From Clostridia bacterium (GTDB taxonomy: Bacteria; Bacillota; Clostridia; Peptostreptococcales; Acidaminobacteraceae): 64,000 nt of DNA. A program made the position numbers and the translations under genes. Below are positions 41,724 through 51,617 of the stretch, one piece after another. The stretch is from positions 1 through 64,000 of the forward strand of contig JAGYOH010000009.1 in NCBI GenBank assembly GCA_018399635.1, written 5' to 3'. Within the stretch, counting starts at the first letter, position 1; each line of letters begins with the position of its first letter. The notes under the pieces were generated by a model. It made no database searches. It saw only the letters and a list, made by a program, of their open reading frames with translations, and was not told where the DNA came from.

Positions 41724-43673
41724 ATGGAGAATCATCCGGAAATCGCCAGAATCAAAAATAGAATCCTGAAGATCGAAGAGGTTTTCGACGGAGAAATCAA
41801 GGTGCTCTACCGCCTCAGTGACCTGGGCAAGGATGTTTTTCTGATCAAGAGAGACGGGGTCAGAATGAAGCTTCGGATTCTGCCCCTGGGGGATGAAGAA
41901 CTGATGCAGATCGCCCATCTCAAACGCATTACCGACAGACGGGTGGCCCAGGTGGTGGAGTATCGGGTGAAGGAAGAGGAAATCTTCCTCATCACCACCT
42001 ATTTCCCCGGCAAGACCCTTTATGAAAAAGTGAGGGAAGAGGGAACCCTTTCGGAAAAGGCCGCCCTGGCCATCACCAGAAAAATCGCCTTGATTCTTTC
42101 GGAGCTCCATGGACACAAGCCCCTTCCCTTGATTTTCAGAGACCTGCAGCCCAAGAACATCGTGGTGAACCACCAGGAGGTCTACCTCATCGACATCGAG
42201 CGGATCACCCAGTACAGTCCCACCAGGACCCATGACACCCAGATCATGGGCACCGTGGGCTTCATCGCTCCGGAGCAGTACGGCTTCGGCCAGGCGGATG
42301 CCAGGAGTGATATCTACAGCCTGGGCATGTGCCTCTATTTCATGCTTTCAGGCCGCATCCCTGAATTCCGCAATCAGCGGGTGGACTTCAGACAGCTGAA
42401 TCTTTCGGAATCCACCCGAAAACTCCTGCTGCGCATGACGGATTTCAGTCCCGAGAAAAGACCGGCCTCGAGTGACCGGGTGGTGGACCTCATCGAGAAC
42501 CGCCGCATCAAGCAGGTTTCCAGATGGGTGGGATTGACGGGGGTGCTCCTGGTGGTCCTGCTTCTCATCGCCGGGGCTTATCCCGGGGCGCTGAGGAGCA
42601 CTTATCCGGCAGGCTATGAAGCCTATTCCACGGGTGGCGTCCAGGCTCCGAGGGGGGTCTTCTTCCACGATATCGAAAGGGTCCCCTATCTTGAGGAAGG
42701 CGGGATCCTCCTGGGAGACTTTCCCGAAGGGGGCGCCCCGGGGGAAAGCTACGAGCTTCTGTCCCTGACAGACCCCGCCCAGGGACCCTTTGAAGGTCTT
42801 GAGGTCACCTATCGTTTCCTGGAGGACCGGATCCAGCTGAGCTTCGACATGGACATGAAGGAAGCCAGCCGGGAATGGACCTTTTTCCTGAAGCGGTCCA
42901 GGGCCTTTCCCCTGGTCAGCCTCGAGGAGTTCCATCCTGAAGGAGATTATCGCTTCACCCTCGACCTTGACATGGAAACGGTGAAGCACTGGGTCAAGTA
43001 CGATCCTGAAGGAGATGATTTCTATCTGGCAATCGACGGCTTCGTCCAGCCCATCCCCCTGAGGAAGATTTTTCTCCGTCACGGCGCCACCCTGGGCACC
43101 GAGACGGTTTCGGCCTGGGTGGCGGTCTATGACCATTATTTCAAGGAAGCCATTCCGGAGTTCTCCCTGATCATGGACAAGATCCTGATCCATGCCCAGA
43201 GGTCCCATGTCATCGAGGAACTTGACGAGTGGCAGCCGGTGGACCTGACCCTGAGGGCGGAGGGCTACCTGGACAACGCCATCCACTTCACCCCGAATCA
43301 GTTCAAGCGGCTCAGCCTACCCATGGTGAAACCCAGGGAAGGCATCCTGCAGGGGTTCATCATGGATACCGTGGACCATGGGGGCCTCATCGGAGTCAGG
43401 GTCTATCTCGAAGAAGTCGTGCCGGAGGGAAGGGTCTTCACCCTCTCCAGGAGGGACCTCTATTTCGAGGACATCGCCTTCTACAGCTTTGCCATTGAAT
43501 CTGACAAGAATTATCTGGTCCGCTATGAAATTCTGGAAAAGAACCCTGATTTCTTCGATGAGGGCTATGTCACCATGGAGGGGGTCACCCCCCACTTCGT
43601 CAAGGCCTGGGTGATCAATGAGAATCAGGCCTTGAAACGGACGGTGAATATCAACCTGGTGGAAAAAAAATGA
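41724..43673 (+). CDS. Membrane Ser/Thr kinase-like protein with atypical motifs
   Basis: 649 aa: an N-terminal protein-kinase-like domain (about 10-265), one transmembrane helix (about 270-290, VGLTGVLLVVLLLIAGAYPG) and a large extracytoplasmic beta-rich region without a recognised domain. The kinase fold is clear from LSELHGHKPLPLIFRDLQP, GTVGFIAPEQYG and ARSDIYSLGMCLYFML. Asp140 of the catalytic loop and Asp157 of the metal site remain, but HRD is FRD, the loop Lys is Gln, DFG is DIE, and no Gly-rich loop is visible. It may be a weak or pseudo-kinase. The start at 41724 follows GAGGAGGTGG (41708-41717). It is divergent from an HTH regulator, which suggests a two-gene signalling unit sensing the outside. 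Confidence 0.82.
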   Translation: MENHPEIARIKNRILKIEEVFDGEIKVLYRLSDLGKDVFLIKRDGVRMKLRILPLGDEELMQIAHLKRITDRRVAQVVEYRVKEEEIFLITTYFPGKTLYEKVREEGTLSEKAALAITRKIALILSELHGHKPLPLIFRDLQPKNIVVNHQEVYLIDIERITQYSPTRTHDTQIMGTVGFIAPEQYGFGQADARSDIYSLGMCLYFMLSGRIPEFRNQRVDFRQLNLSESTRKLLLRMTDFSPEKRPASSDRVVDLIENRRIKQVSRWVGLTGVLLVVLLLIAGAYPGALRSTYPAGYEAYSTGGVQAPRGVFFHDIERVPYLEEGGILLGDFPEGGAPGESYELLSLTDPAQGPFEGLEVTYRFLEDRIQLSFDMDMKEASREWTFFLKRSRAFPLVSLEEFHPEGDYRFTLDLDMETVKHWVKYDPEGDDFYLAIDGFVQPIPLRKIFLRHGATLGTETVSAWVAVYDHYFKEAIPEFSLIMDKILIHAQRSHVIEELDEWQPVDLTLRAEGYLDNAIHFTPNQFKRLSLPMVKPREGILQGFIMDTVDHGGLIGVRVYLEEVVPEGRVFTLSRRDLYFEDIAFYSFAIESDKNYLVRYEILEKNPDFFDEGYVTMEGVTPHFVKAWVINENQALKRTVNINLVEKK

Positions 43674-43714
43674 CGATTTCCAGCAGGGAATTAAAGGATT
43701 CCGGCTATGAGGTG

Positions 43715-43720
43715 TATAAT
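43715..43720 (+). promoter_or_regulatory. -10 box of the V-ATPase operon
   Basis: TATAAT at 43715-43720, followed by GGGGAGGAGG at 43729-43738. The -35 is weak (TTAAAG at 43691). Confidence 0.5.
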
Positions 43721-43746
43721 ACTCTCTAGGGGAGGAGGATTGACCC

Positions 43747-44082
43747 ATGGATAAAAAACTGACCCAGACCACTCTGAGCCGCATCATGGCCCTGGATGAA
43801 GAGGCCGAGGCCTTTAAAAAACAGGCCGCCGAGGAAATCAAATCCAAGAAACTGGATTTTTCAAAAAAGCTGAAGGATCTTGAAGGAAAACACATGGAGC
43901 AGATCAAAAAGGAAAGCCTTGAAGCCTCCCGGGACATCCTCGATGATGCCGACCATTGGCGGGATTACATCCTGTCCGAGAGTGATGCCGCCACCGCTTA
44001 TCTCGAGGGCTTCCTCAAGGAGCATGAGGAAATCCTCCTGGACCAGGTGCTGATCCGACTTTTCAAGGAAGAGAAGGGGTGA
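43747..44082 (+). CDS. V/A-type ATPase subunit H (G), stalk coiled coil
   Basis: 111 aa, almost entirely charged helix (EEAEAFKKQAAEEIKSKKLD; KKLKDLEGKHMEQIKKESL), as expected for the peripheral-stalk H/G subunit that pairs with subunit E. It is the first gene of the operon, preceded by GGGGAGGAGG, and is followed by subunit C after four bases. Identification rests on position and composition, as this subunit is poorly conserved. Confidence 0.72.
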   Translation: MDKKLTQTTLSRIMALDEEAEAFKKQAAEEIKSKKLDFSKKLKDLEGKHMEQIKKESLEASRDILDDADHWRDYILSESDAATAYLEGFLKEHEEILLDQVLIRLFKEEKG

Positions 44083-44086
44083 AGCC

Positions 44087-45127
44087 ATGAGCGCCACAGC
44101 GATTCATTTTGCGCCGGGTGCCAAGGCCCGGGCCCTGTCGGGCAGGCTGCTCACCGAGGAGGATTACCGGGGGCTGATGGCCTCGAAGGACTTGAGGGAT
44201 TTTGTCGATTATCTCAGGACCCACACCGAATACGGAGTCCTCTTCGAGGAGCCCGGGAAAATCATCCACCGCAACCAGGTGGAATTGACGCTCAGAAAGC
44301 ACCTCTATGACAGCTATGAAAAATTCTTCCACTACTACAAGGATGCCTATCGGGGGCTTTTCAAGGTCCTCTTCATGCGTTACCAGGTGGAGAACATCAA
44401 GCTGTTCATCCGGAGCATCCTCAGGGGGGAAAGCTTCCAGGCCACGGAGGACCATCTGATCCGGTCCCGGGTCTACATGGCCATGGATTACGACAAAATG
44501 GCCGAGGCCGTCACCCTTGCCGAGCTTGTGGAGGCCTTGGAGGGCACCCCCTATCATGACCTGATCCAGGTCTATCTCGAAGAGGATTCCAAGGAACAGC
44601 TTTTTTTCATGGAGATGTCCCTGGACGGATTCTATTTCAAGCATCTGGGTCAAGCCATCGAGAAGCTTCAAGGCAGGGACCGCAGGCTCATGAGGGAGCT
44701 TCTGGGAAAGAACGTGGATTTCATGAACCTCCAGTGGGTCTACAGGGCCAAGAAGTATTACGGCCTCAGCCCGGAGCTGATCCTGAACTATACCCTCAAG
44801 GGCGGGTGGCGCTACAATTACCCGAGACTGAAGGCCCTTTGTTATCTGGAGGACCTTGAGGAGGTGGCCCGGGAGATTCTTCGATCCGACTACGGGAGGC
44901 TTCTCGATGAGGGAGAGCTCTTCATCCAGCGGAATCTGGAGCGGGGAATCTACCGCCTGATGGGAGACCTGGTGAAACGGGGCCGGGGGACCCTCCTGGT
45001 GCCGGTGGCCACCCTGCATTTTCTGGAATACGAGATTCACGACATCAACAGCATCCTGGAATCCATCAAGTACGGGATAACGGATCCCCGTGGTTATCTG
45101 ACCAGGGAAATCGAGGAAAGGGGTTGA
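44087..45127 (+). CDS. V/A-type ATPase subunit C
   Basis: 346 aa, helical, homologous to AtpC/NtpC (subunit d), the funnel that couples the central stalk to the membrane ring. Typical features are NIKLFIRSILRGE, RMLRELLGKNVDFMNLQWVY-like text near residue 205 and IYRLMGDLVKRGRG near the end. It lies between subunits H and I. GAAGGGG just before the ATG gives a close ribosome site. Confidence 0.88.
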   Translation: MSATAIHFAPGAKARALSGRLLTEEDYRGLMASKDLRDFVDYLRTHTEYGVLFEEPGKIIHRNQVELTLRKHLYDSYEKFFHYYKDAYRGLFKVLFMRYQVENIKLFIRSILRGESFQATEDHLIRSRVYMAMDYDKMAEAVTLAELVEALEGTPYHDLIQVYLEEDSKEQLFFMEMSLDGFYFKHLGQAIEKLQGRDRRLMRELLGKNVDFMNLQWVYRAKKYYGLSPELILNYTLKGGWRYNYPRLKALCYLEDLEEVAREILRSDYGRLLDEGELFIQRNLERGIYRLMGDLVKRGRGTLLVPVATLHFLEYEIHDINSILESIKYGITDPRGYLTREIEERG

Positions 45128-45131
45128 GGGC

Positions 45132-47114
45132 TTGGCTATTGAAACCATGACACTGTTCAATCTGGTCTGTGAAAGAAGCAGCCTGGATCCCATCCTGCGA
45201 GACCTTGTCGCCCGGGGGAACATCGCTCTGAGGGACGCCTTTTCAGATATCCAGGAGAGTGACTTCGGACTCTCCACCTCCGAGGACAATGCGGCCCCCA
45301 TCATCGACATGAGCCAGATTCACCGGATTCCCAAAAACGATTCCCTGAAGGAAACCCGGGGCATGCTCCGTGAAATCATGACCGCCATGGCCATGGCGGG
45401 GGAAATCCACCTTGAGGACGTCCGGGGAGACTACGCTTATGAGGAGACCAGGGACCTGGTCCGGGAGGTCTATGCCGAGCAGAAAGAACTCAAGGACCGG
45501 GTCGGGATTCTGGAAAAGGAACTGAAGCAGATCGAGGAATTTGAATGTGAGGACTGCCTCGAGGGTTTGTCGGTGGATTTCGGACAGCTGATGCAGCTGA
45601 AGAATTTCATGGTCAAATGGGGTCGGCTCACCTCGGAAAACCGGCAGAAGGTCATCAAGAATTACGAGAACATTCCCGCCCTCTTCATCGATATGGGGAC
45701 GGAGGCGGCATCGAAGACCCTGTACCTGGTCATCGCCCCTCTTGAACTCACCGGCGAAATGGAGCGGATTCTGAGAAGTCTCAAATTCATCGAGGTCTTT
45801 CCGCCGGTGGCTCTCATGGGAACCCCTGCGGCGATGAAGCACGCCTTCGAGAGCCGCAAGACCGGGCTCAGGGAGGAACTGGCGGCAGTCAAAAGAGAGA
45901 TCCGGGAGAAATCACAGCACCGCCTCACCGGGCTCAAGAGATCTTTCTCAAGGCTGCAGATGGAGGAGAGTCTTGAAGGGCTCAGGGGAAAAATCGCCGT
46001 GACGGCGCATTTCGCCTACCTGTCCGGCTGGGTCCCCGCAGCGGATAAAGAGGCCCTGGAGAAGAGTCTTTCGATCTATGAACCCGGTCTGATCCTCACC
46101 TTCAGGAATCTCATGGAACTCGGTCCCAAGGTGAAGGTCCCCACCCGCATGAAGAATCCCAGATGGTCGGCCCCCTTCGAGGAACTGGTGAAAATGTACG
46201 GTATCCCCTCCTACCGGGAGGTGGATCCCACGGGTTTTTTCGCCGTGAGCTACATGATTCTCTTCGGTGCCATGTTCGGGGATCTGGGACAGGGATTCGT
46301 GATTTTTCTGGCGGGCCTTCTGATCCGCCGCAGGAAAAGTCCCGCCTACGGGGGTATTCTCAGTCGACTGGGTCTGATGTCCATGGGATTCGGTGTCCTC
46401 TATGATTCGGTTTTCGGCTATGAAGCCATCATTTCCGGGATTTTTCCCGGAGGCTTCTATCTCAGACCCCTGGAGAACATCAACACCATTCTCTTTGCGG
46501 CCATCACCCTGGGGATCCTCCTGCTTTATGTGGCCCTGGGCTACAGCATCTTCAACAAGCTCAAGCAGCGGGATCTCATCGGAGGTCTCTTCGGCCGGTC
46601 AGGCGTTGCCGGCACCCTCCTCTTCACCGCCCTGATTCTCTATGTTCTGGGGCTTTTCACCGGGAGGGCATGGCTGCCTCCCTGGCTGCTGACGGGGGTG
46701 ATTCTCCTGACCGTCGCCCTGATTTTTTTCAGAGAACCCCTGGGCAACCTGGTCCTCGGACAACGGCCCCTTCACGGGGAGACCCCCGGGGAATACTACG
46801 TGGAAAGCAGTTTCGACCTGTTTGAAACCTTTTTATCCATGTTTTCCAACGGCCTTTCCTTCATCCGGGTGGGGGCCTTCGCCCTCAATCACGTGGGACT
46901 CTTCATCGCCTTTCACACCATGGCCAGGATCATCGGGACCCTGGGGGGGTCCGTCGCCATGTTCATCCTGGGCAACCTCCTGGTGATCTTTTTGGAAGGA
47001 CTCATCGTCCTGATCCAGGGACTGCGTCTGGTGTACTATGAACTCTTCAGCAAATACTATGAAGGGGATGGGACCGCCTTTGAACCCCATACCCTCACCT
47101 CGGAGGTGGATTAA
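45132..47114 (+). CDS. V/A-type ATPase subunit I
   Basis: 660 aa, membrane stator subunit forming the ion half-channels. The cytoplasmic N-terminal half (about 1-345) has coiled-coil arms. The C-terminal half has about seven to eight helices with FAVSYMILFGAMFGDLGQGF, MSMGFGVLYDSVFGYE, and FSNGLSFIRVGAFALNHVGL, where the conserved Arg faces the rotor. It probably starts at TTG 45132, with AAAGGGG at 45116-45122; an ATG at 45147 would lack a ribosome site. Its stop is directly followed by subunit K. Confidence 0.93.
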   Translation: MAIETMTLFNLVCERSSLDPILRDLVARGNIALRDAFSDIQESDFGLSTSEDNAAPIIDMSQIHRIPKNDSLKETRGMLREIMTAMAMAGEIHLEDVRGDYAYEETRDLVREVYAEQKELKDRVGILEKELKQIEEFECEDCLEGLSVDFGQLMQLKNFMVKWGRLTSENRQKVIKNYENIPALFIDMGTEAASKTLYLVIAPLELTGEMERILRSLKFIEVFPPVALMGTPAAMKHAFESRKTGLREELAAVKREIREKSQHRLTGLKRSFSRLQMEESLEGLRGKIAVTAHFAYLSGWVPAADKEALEKSLSIYEPGLILTFRNLMELGPKVKVPTRMKNPRWSAPFEELVKMYGIPSYREVDPTGFFAVSYMILFGAMFGDLGQGFVIFLAGLLIRRRKSPAYGGILSRLGLMSMGFGVLYDSVFGYEAIISGIFPGGFYLRPLENINTILFAAITLGILLLYVALGYSIFNKLKQRDLIGGLFGRSGVAGTLLFTALILYVLGLFTGRAWLPPWLLTGVILLTVALIFFREPLGNLVLGQRPLHGETPGEYYVESSFDLFETFLSMFSNGLSFIRVGAFALNHVGLFIAFHTMARIIGTLGGSVAMFILGNLLVIFLEGLIVLIQGLRLVYYELFSKYYEGDGTAFEPHTLTSEVD

Positions 47115-47534
47115 ATGAAATGGATCGTGGTTTTAAGCATGATCGTCGTCGCAGGGACTGTCCTGACTGGCATAATCCTTTTGAAACAACCGGCCTTGAG
47201 TCAAAAGGGAAGACTCAAAAAATATCTCATGGCCAATCTTGTCACCTATGCCCCCCTGCTGGTGGGAACCCTGGTTTTTCTGATGCCGGAGGTGTCCTAC
47301 GCCCTTGAGGAACCGACCTCGGCCAGCGGCCTCGGCTACATCGCCGCCGCCCTGTCCACGGGGATGGCCACCATCGGAGCGGGTTATGCCGTGGGTGCCG
47401 TGGGCAGCTCCGCCCTGGGGGCGGTTTCAGAAGATCCAAAGATCCTGGGCAAGACCCTGATCTACGTGGGACTCGCCGAAGGCATCGCGATTTACGGCTT
47501 GATCATTTCCATTCTGATTCTAGGAGAGCTTTAA
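47115..47534 (+). CDS. V/A-type ATPase subunit K (rotor ring)
   Basis: Proteolipid of 139 aa with four hydrophobic helices as two hairpins. The second hairpin is typical: GLGYIAAALSTGMATIGAGY and VGLAEGIAIYGLIISI, with the single ion-binding Glu in the last helix. The first hairpin (MANLVTYAPLLVGTLVFLMP) has lost the family pattern and has no carboxylate. After the Glu comes Gly instead of the Ser/Thr common in sodium-binding rings, so proton coupling is somewhat favoured, but this is weak evidence. The ATG is adjacent to the subunit I stop. Confidence 0.9.
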   Translation: MKWIVVLSMIVVAGTVLTGIILLKQPALSQKGRLKKYLMANLVTYAPLLVGTLVFLMPEVSYALEEPTSASGLGYIAAALSTGMATIGAGYAVGAVGSSALGAVSEDPKILGKTLIYVGLAEGIAIYGLIISILILGEL

Positions 47535-47535
47535 G

Positions 47536-47841
47536 GTGAAATCCTTTTGTCTTTGCCGTCGGTATGAAACCCTCATCAGCATGCGGCTGGCGGGGATCAA
47601 GGGGCTGGAGGTCCATTCGGCCCAGGAGCTGGCCGCCGCCCTGGAGACCCTGATGAAGAGTCCCGAGTACGGCCTGATCCTGGTCTCCGAGGAGGTCCAG
47701 AAAATGGCCGAAGAAGAGATCATGGCCCTGAAACTCTCCCAAAGAGACCGGATGATCATTCAAATTCCCGAGCCCGGCGGGTTCAAAGACCGAGACTATA
47801 TCCTGCGTTACATCCGGGAATCCATCGGTATCAAAGTATAG
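47536..47841 (+). CDS. V/A-type ATPase subunit F
   Basis: 101 aa, the small Rossmann-like central-stalk subunit (NtpG/AtpF). LRLAGIKGLEV-like opening, PEYGLILVSEEV and IIQIPEPGG are the family marks. GTG start at 47536 with AGGAG at 47522-47526, nine bases upstream, and one base after the subunit K stop. The order K-F-E-A-B-D is normal for clostridial operons. Confidence 0.88.
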   Translation: MKSFCLCRRYETLISMRLAGIKGLEVHSAQELAAALETLMKSPEYGLILVSEEVQKMAEEEIMALKLSQRDRMIIQIPEPGGFKDRDYILRYIRESIGIKV

Positions 47842-47854
47842 GTGGTGATAAGAC

Positions 47855-48466
47855 ATGATCACTTTAGACCATAAAATGAAGCTCTTTTCCAGGGTTGTCC
47901 TGGAAAAGCTCATCAATGAGCATGAGAATGCCCTGAGGGAGATTGAAAAGGCTCAAAACGAGGCCATGGATAAAAAACAGGCTGAAATTTTCGGACAGGG
48001 TGAAGGCTACAAAAAGAACATGGCCCGGAGGGCCGAGGAGGAAAGGAAGAAGATTCTGGCCCTGGCCAAGGCTGAGGCGAGAAACCGGATCCTGCTGAAA
48101 AAGGAATCCCTTTTCAAGGAATTTCTCGAGGCCCTCAAAGTCCGGCTGGGGGATTTCTCCAAGGGGCCGGACTACGGGGACTGGCTGAGGACCCGGTGCC
48201 TTGGCCATGGGGACTTCGTGAAAGAAGGGGGAAAATCCCTCAGGATTCTCTGTCTTGCCCGGGACCGGGATGCCATCAAGAGGCATCTCGAGGCCCCCGA
48301 GGCCGGTTTTGAATTTCCTGAACATTTCATCGGCGGTTTTGTGTTGATTGACGAGACCGAGGGAATCAGAATCGATGAGAGTCTCGAGTCCCTGCTTGAG
48401 GAATCAAAACCCATGATCGGAGCCATGATCGGGGACTATCTGGCAAAAGCAGGTGAGGAAAGTTGA
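47855..48466 (+). CDS. V/A-type ATPase subunit E
   Basis: 203 aa peripheral-stalk subunit. The N-terminal half is coiled coil (HENALREIEKAQNEAMDKKQ; RRAEEERKKILALAKAEAR). The C-terminal half is a mixed fold with HFIGGFVLIDETEGIRIDES, the most recognisable part of subunit E. It pairs with subunit H. The stop overlaps the TTG start of subunit A (GTTGA). Confidence 0.88.
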   Translation: MITLDHKMKLFSRVVLEKLINEHENALREIEKAQNEAMDKKQAEIFGQGEGYKKNMARRAEEERKKILALAKAEARNRILLKKESLFKEFLEALKVRLGDFSKGPDYGDWLRTRCLGHGDFVKEGGKSLRILCLARDRDAIKRHLEAPEAGFEFPEHFIGGFVLIDETEGIRIDESLESLLEESKPMIGAMIGDYLAKAGEES

Positions 48467-50241
48467 AGATCAAAGGTGTACTCAGTGCCATCAATGGTCC
48501 TGTGGTTCAGGGCGAGGGCATGGAAGAATTCAAGATGCGGGAAATGGTCCTGGTGGGTCGTCATCGACTGATTGCCGAGGTGATCGCCCTGGACCAGGGC
48601 ACCGGAACCCTCCAGGTCTATGAGGAGACCGAGGGGCTCACCATCGGGGAAGAGATCGTCTCCAGCGGCCGGCCCCTCTCAGTCACCCTGGGGCCAGGAC
48701 TTCTCGGCAATATTTTCGATGGCATCGAGCGTCCCCTGAAGAAGATCGCCGGGATGGACCCCTATTTCTTTCCCCAGGGCATCGGTCTCATTTCCCTGGA
48801 TTTTGAAAAAATCTGGGAAACCCGGATTACGGTGAAGGTGGGGGACCAGGTGGGCCCGGGGACGATTTACGGGCGGATCCAGGAAACCCTTCTCATGGAG
48901 CACCGGCTGATGGTTCCGGAGGGACTGAGGGGGGAGGTCATCATGGCCGCCCCCTCGGGAAGCTATGACCTTGAGACCGTCGTGGTCAAGGTCAAGGACG
49001 CCCTGGGCGGGATCCACGAGCTCAAGCTCCATGCCTCCTGGCCGGTGAGGACCCCCCGCAGCGTCAAGGAGAGGCTGAAGATCAGCCAGCCCCTGATCAC
49101 GGGACAGCGGGTCCTGGATATCTTTTTCCCCATCGCCAAGGGGGGGACCGCCGCCATACCCGGTGGCTTCGGCACGGGCAAGACCATGACCCAGCACCAG
49201 CTGGCCAAATGGTCCGATGCCGACATCATCATTTACGTGGGCTGTGGTGAGCGGGGCAATGAGATGACCGACGTCCTGGAGGAGTTTCCAAAGCTCATCG
49301 ATCCCAAGAGCCAGCGGCCCCTCATGGAAAGGACCATTCTCATCGCCAACACCTCCAACATGCCGGTGGCGGCGAGGGAGGCCAGCATCTATACCGGCAT
49401 CACCCTGGGAGAATACTACCGGGACATGGGCTACGATGTGGCCATCATGGCGGATTCCACCTCGAGATGGGCGGAGGCCCTGAGGGAGATCTCCGGCCGC
49501 CTGGAAGAGATGCCGGCGGAGGAGGGCTACCCGGCCTATCTGCCCTCGAGACTGGCCCAGTTCTATGAGCGGGCGGGGATGGTCACCACCCTGGGGGACA
49601 GCCAGGGCAGTGTCACCATCATCGGCGCCGTTTCTCCGGCAGGGGGGGACTTCTCCGAGCCGGTGACGGAAAACACCAAGCGCTTCGTAGGGGCTTTCCT
49701 GGCCCTGGACCGGTCCCTGGCCTATGCCCGCCACTATCCCTCCATCAACTGGCTCAATTCCTACAGCAGCTATGTCACGGTTCTTGGCGGGTGGTACGAA
49801 GACCATGTCAGTCCCGATGTGATGAAGCTCAGGGGGGAGATGCTGGGCATCCTTCACCAGGAGGCCAGGCTCTCGGACATCGTTCAACTCGTGGGAGAGG
49901 ACGTCCTGCCGGATTCCGAACGGCTTGTCCTGGAAATCGCCAGGATCATCCGGGTGGGATTTCTGCAGCAGAACGCCTTTCATCCCCAGGATACCTTCGT
50001 GCCCCTGACCAAGCAATATCTGATGCTCAGCACCATCAAGTACCTCCACGACCTGACCCGTCGGGGCATCGGACTGGGCATCCCCATTTCAAGACTCCGG
50101 AATCCCCAGCTTTTCGAGAAGATCATCAAGGCCAAGTACACGGTACCCAATGACGACCTCAAGCCCCTGGCGGTGATCCTGGAGGAAATGGACCACTACT
50201 ATGAAGACCTCTTCGCCCAGTATGAGAAGGTGACCTCATGA
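48463..50241 (+). CDS. V/A-type ATPase catalytic subunit A
   Basis: 592 aa, the nucleotide-hydrolysing or ATP-forming subunit. The Walker A loop is GGFGTGKT (about 231-238). The subunit-A-specific non-homologous insert lies before it, and [20 protein letters not shown] plus [20 protein letters not shown] follow. Translation starts at TTG 48463, overlapping the subunit E stop. It ends in a four-base overlap with subunit B (ATGA). It forms the hexamer with B, alternating. Confidence 0.97.
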   Translation: MKIKGVLSAINGPVVQGEGMEEFKMREMVLVGRHRLIAEVIALDQGTGTLQVYEETEGLTIGEEIVSSGRPLSVTLGPGLLGNIFDGIERPLKKIAGMDPYFFPQGIGLISLDFEKIWETRITVKVGDQVGPGTIYGRIQETLLMEHRLMVPEGLRGEVIMAAPSGSYDLETVVVKVKDALGGIHELKLHASWPVRTPRSVKERLKISQPLITGQRVLDIFFPIAKGGTAAIPGGFGTGKTMTQHQLAKWSDADIIIYVGCGERGNEMTDVLEEFPKLIDPKSQRPLMERTILIANTSNMPVAAREASIYTGITLGEYYRDMGYDVAIMADSTSRWAEALREISGRLEEMPAEEGYPAYLPSRLAQFYERAGMVTTLGDSQGSVTIIGAVSPAGGDFSEPVTENTKRFVGAFLALDRSLAYARHYPSINWLNSYSSYVTVLGGWYEDHVSPDVMKLRGEMLGILHQEARLSDIVQLVGEDVLPDSERLVLEIARIIRVGFLQQNAFHPQDTFVPLTKQYLMLSTIKYLHDLTRRGIGLGIPISRLRNPQLFEKIIKAKYTVPNDDLKPLAVILEEMDHYYEDLFAQYEKVTS

Positions 50242-51611
50242 TCAAGGAGTATCTCAATCTAGACCGCATCAAGGGCCCCCTGGTCTTCCTGAGGGGGGTG
50301 GCGGAGGCCACCTACGGTGAAATCGTGGAAATCACCCTCAAGGGGGGTGAAAAACGCAAGGCCAGAATCATCCAGCTTCAGAAGGATCTGGTGGTGGCCC
50401 AGGTTTTTGAAGGCACCCAGGGGATGTCCACCACCGACATGGCCCTGCGTTTTACCGGCAGGCCCTTTGAAATCCGCCTGAGCCCCGAGATTCTCGGCCG
50501 GGTTTTCAACGGCGTCGGAGATCCTGTGGACGGGGGAGGCCCCATCTACCGGGGGGAGGATTACAATATCAACGGTCGTCCCATCAATCCCGTGGCCAGA
50601 GAGTATCCCAGGGACTTCATCCAGACCGGCATCTCCTCCATCGACCTGCTCACCACCCTGATCAAGGGTCAGAAACTGCCCATTTTTTCAGGCAGCGGCC
50701 TGCCCCACAAGGAACTCGCGGCTCAAATCGTCTCCCAGGCCACCCTTTCGGGAGAGAGGGCGGGAAATTTCGCCGTGGTCTTTGCCGCCATCGGAGTGAC
50801 CAAGGAGGATGCCGGCTATTTCAGGGACCGCTTTTCAGCCGCCGGAACCATGGACAAGGTGGTGATGTTTCTCAACTATGCCGACGATCCCATCGTGGAG
50901 CGCTTCAGTGCGCCCAGGTGCGCCTTGACCGCCGCCGAGTATCTGGCCTTTGAAAAGGAAATGGACATCCTGGTGGTCATGCTGGACATCACCAGCTACT
51001 GCGAGGCCTTGAGGGAGCTCAGCTCCGCCCGGGAAGAGGTTCCCAGCCGCAAGGGATACCCCGGCTACCTCTACTCCGACCTGGCCTCCCTCTACGAGCG
51101 GGCGGGGATATTGAAGGGGAAGAAGGGGTCCATCACCTTCCTGCCCCTGCTCACCATGCCGGGAGACGACATCACCCATCCCATTCCCGACCTGACCGGC
51201 TACATCACCGAGGGGCAGATCGTCCTGTCGAGGGAACTCGACGGACAAGGCATCTATCCGCCGGTGAACATTCTGCCCTCCCTCTCCCGTCTCATGAAGG
51301 ACGGCATCGGGGAAGGCTATACCCGGGAGGACCATCCCCACCTGGCCAACCAGCTCTTCAGCGCCTATTCCAAGGTGCTGGATATCAGAGGCCTCGCCCA
51401 GATCATCGGGGAGGATGACCTTTCCGAGACCGACCAGCGCTACATGGTCTTTGGAAGGCTCTTTGAAGACCGCTTTCTGACCCAGGCCAAGGACGAAGAC
51501 CGCGGCATCACCGAGAGTCTCGACCTGGGCTGGGACCTGCTCAGGGAGCTGCCCCGGGGAGAGCTGGACCGGCTCAGTGATGAACTCATCGAAGCCTACT
51601 TGAAGGACTGA
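50238..51611 (+). CDS. V/A-type ATPase regulatory subunit B
   Basis: 457 aa, the non-catalytic partner of subunit A. It has the same fold but no Walker A; in its place is [15 protein letters not shown]. Conserved text includes [40 protein letters not shown] and [23 protein letters not shown] overlaps the stop of subunit A by four bases, indicating coupled translation. Length and motifs are normal. Confidence 0.97.
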   Translation: MIKEYLNLDRIKGPLVFLRGVAEATYGEIVEITLKGGEKRKARIIQLQKDLVVAQVFEGTQGMSTTDMALRFTGRPFEIRLSPEILGRVFNGVGDPVDGGGPIYRGEDYNINGRPINPVAREYPRDFIQTGISSIDLLTTLIKGQKLPIFSGSGLPHKELAAQIVSQATLSGERAGNFAVVFAAIGVTKEDAGYFRDRFSAAGTMDKVVMFLNYADDPIVERFSAPRCALTAAEYLAFEKEMDILVVMLDITSYCEALRELSSAREEVPSRKGYPGYLYSDLASLYERAGILKGKKGSITFLPLLTMPGDDITHPIPDLTGYITEGQIVLSRELDGQGIYPPVNILPSLSRLMKDGIGEGYTREDHPHLANQLFSAYSKVLDIRGLAQIIGEDDLSETDQRYMVFGRLFEDRFLTQAKDEDRGITESLDLGWDLLRELPRGELDRLSDELIEAYLKD

Positions 51612-51617
51612 TGACAA

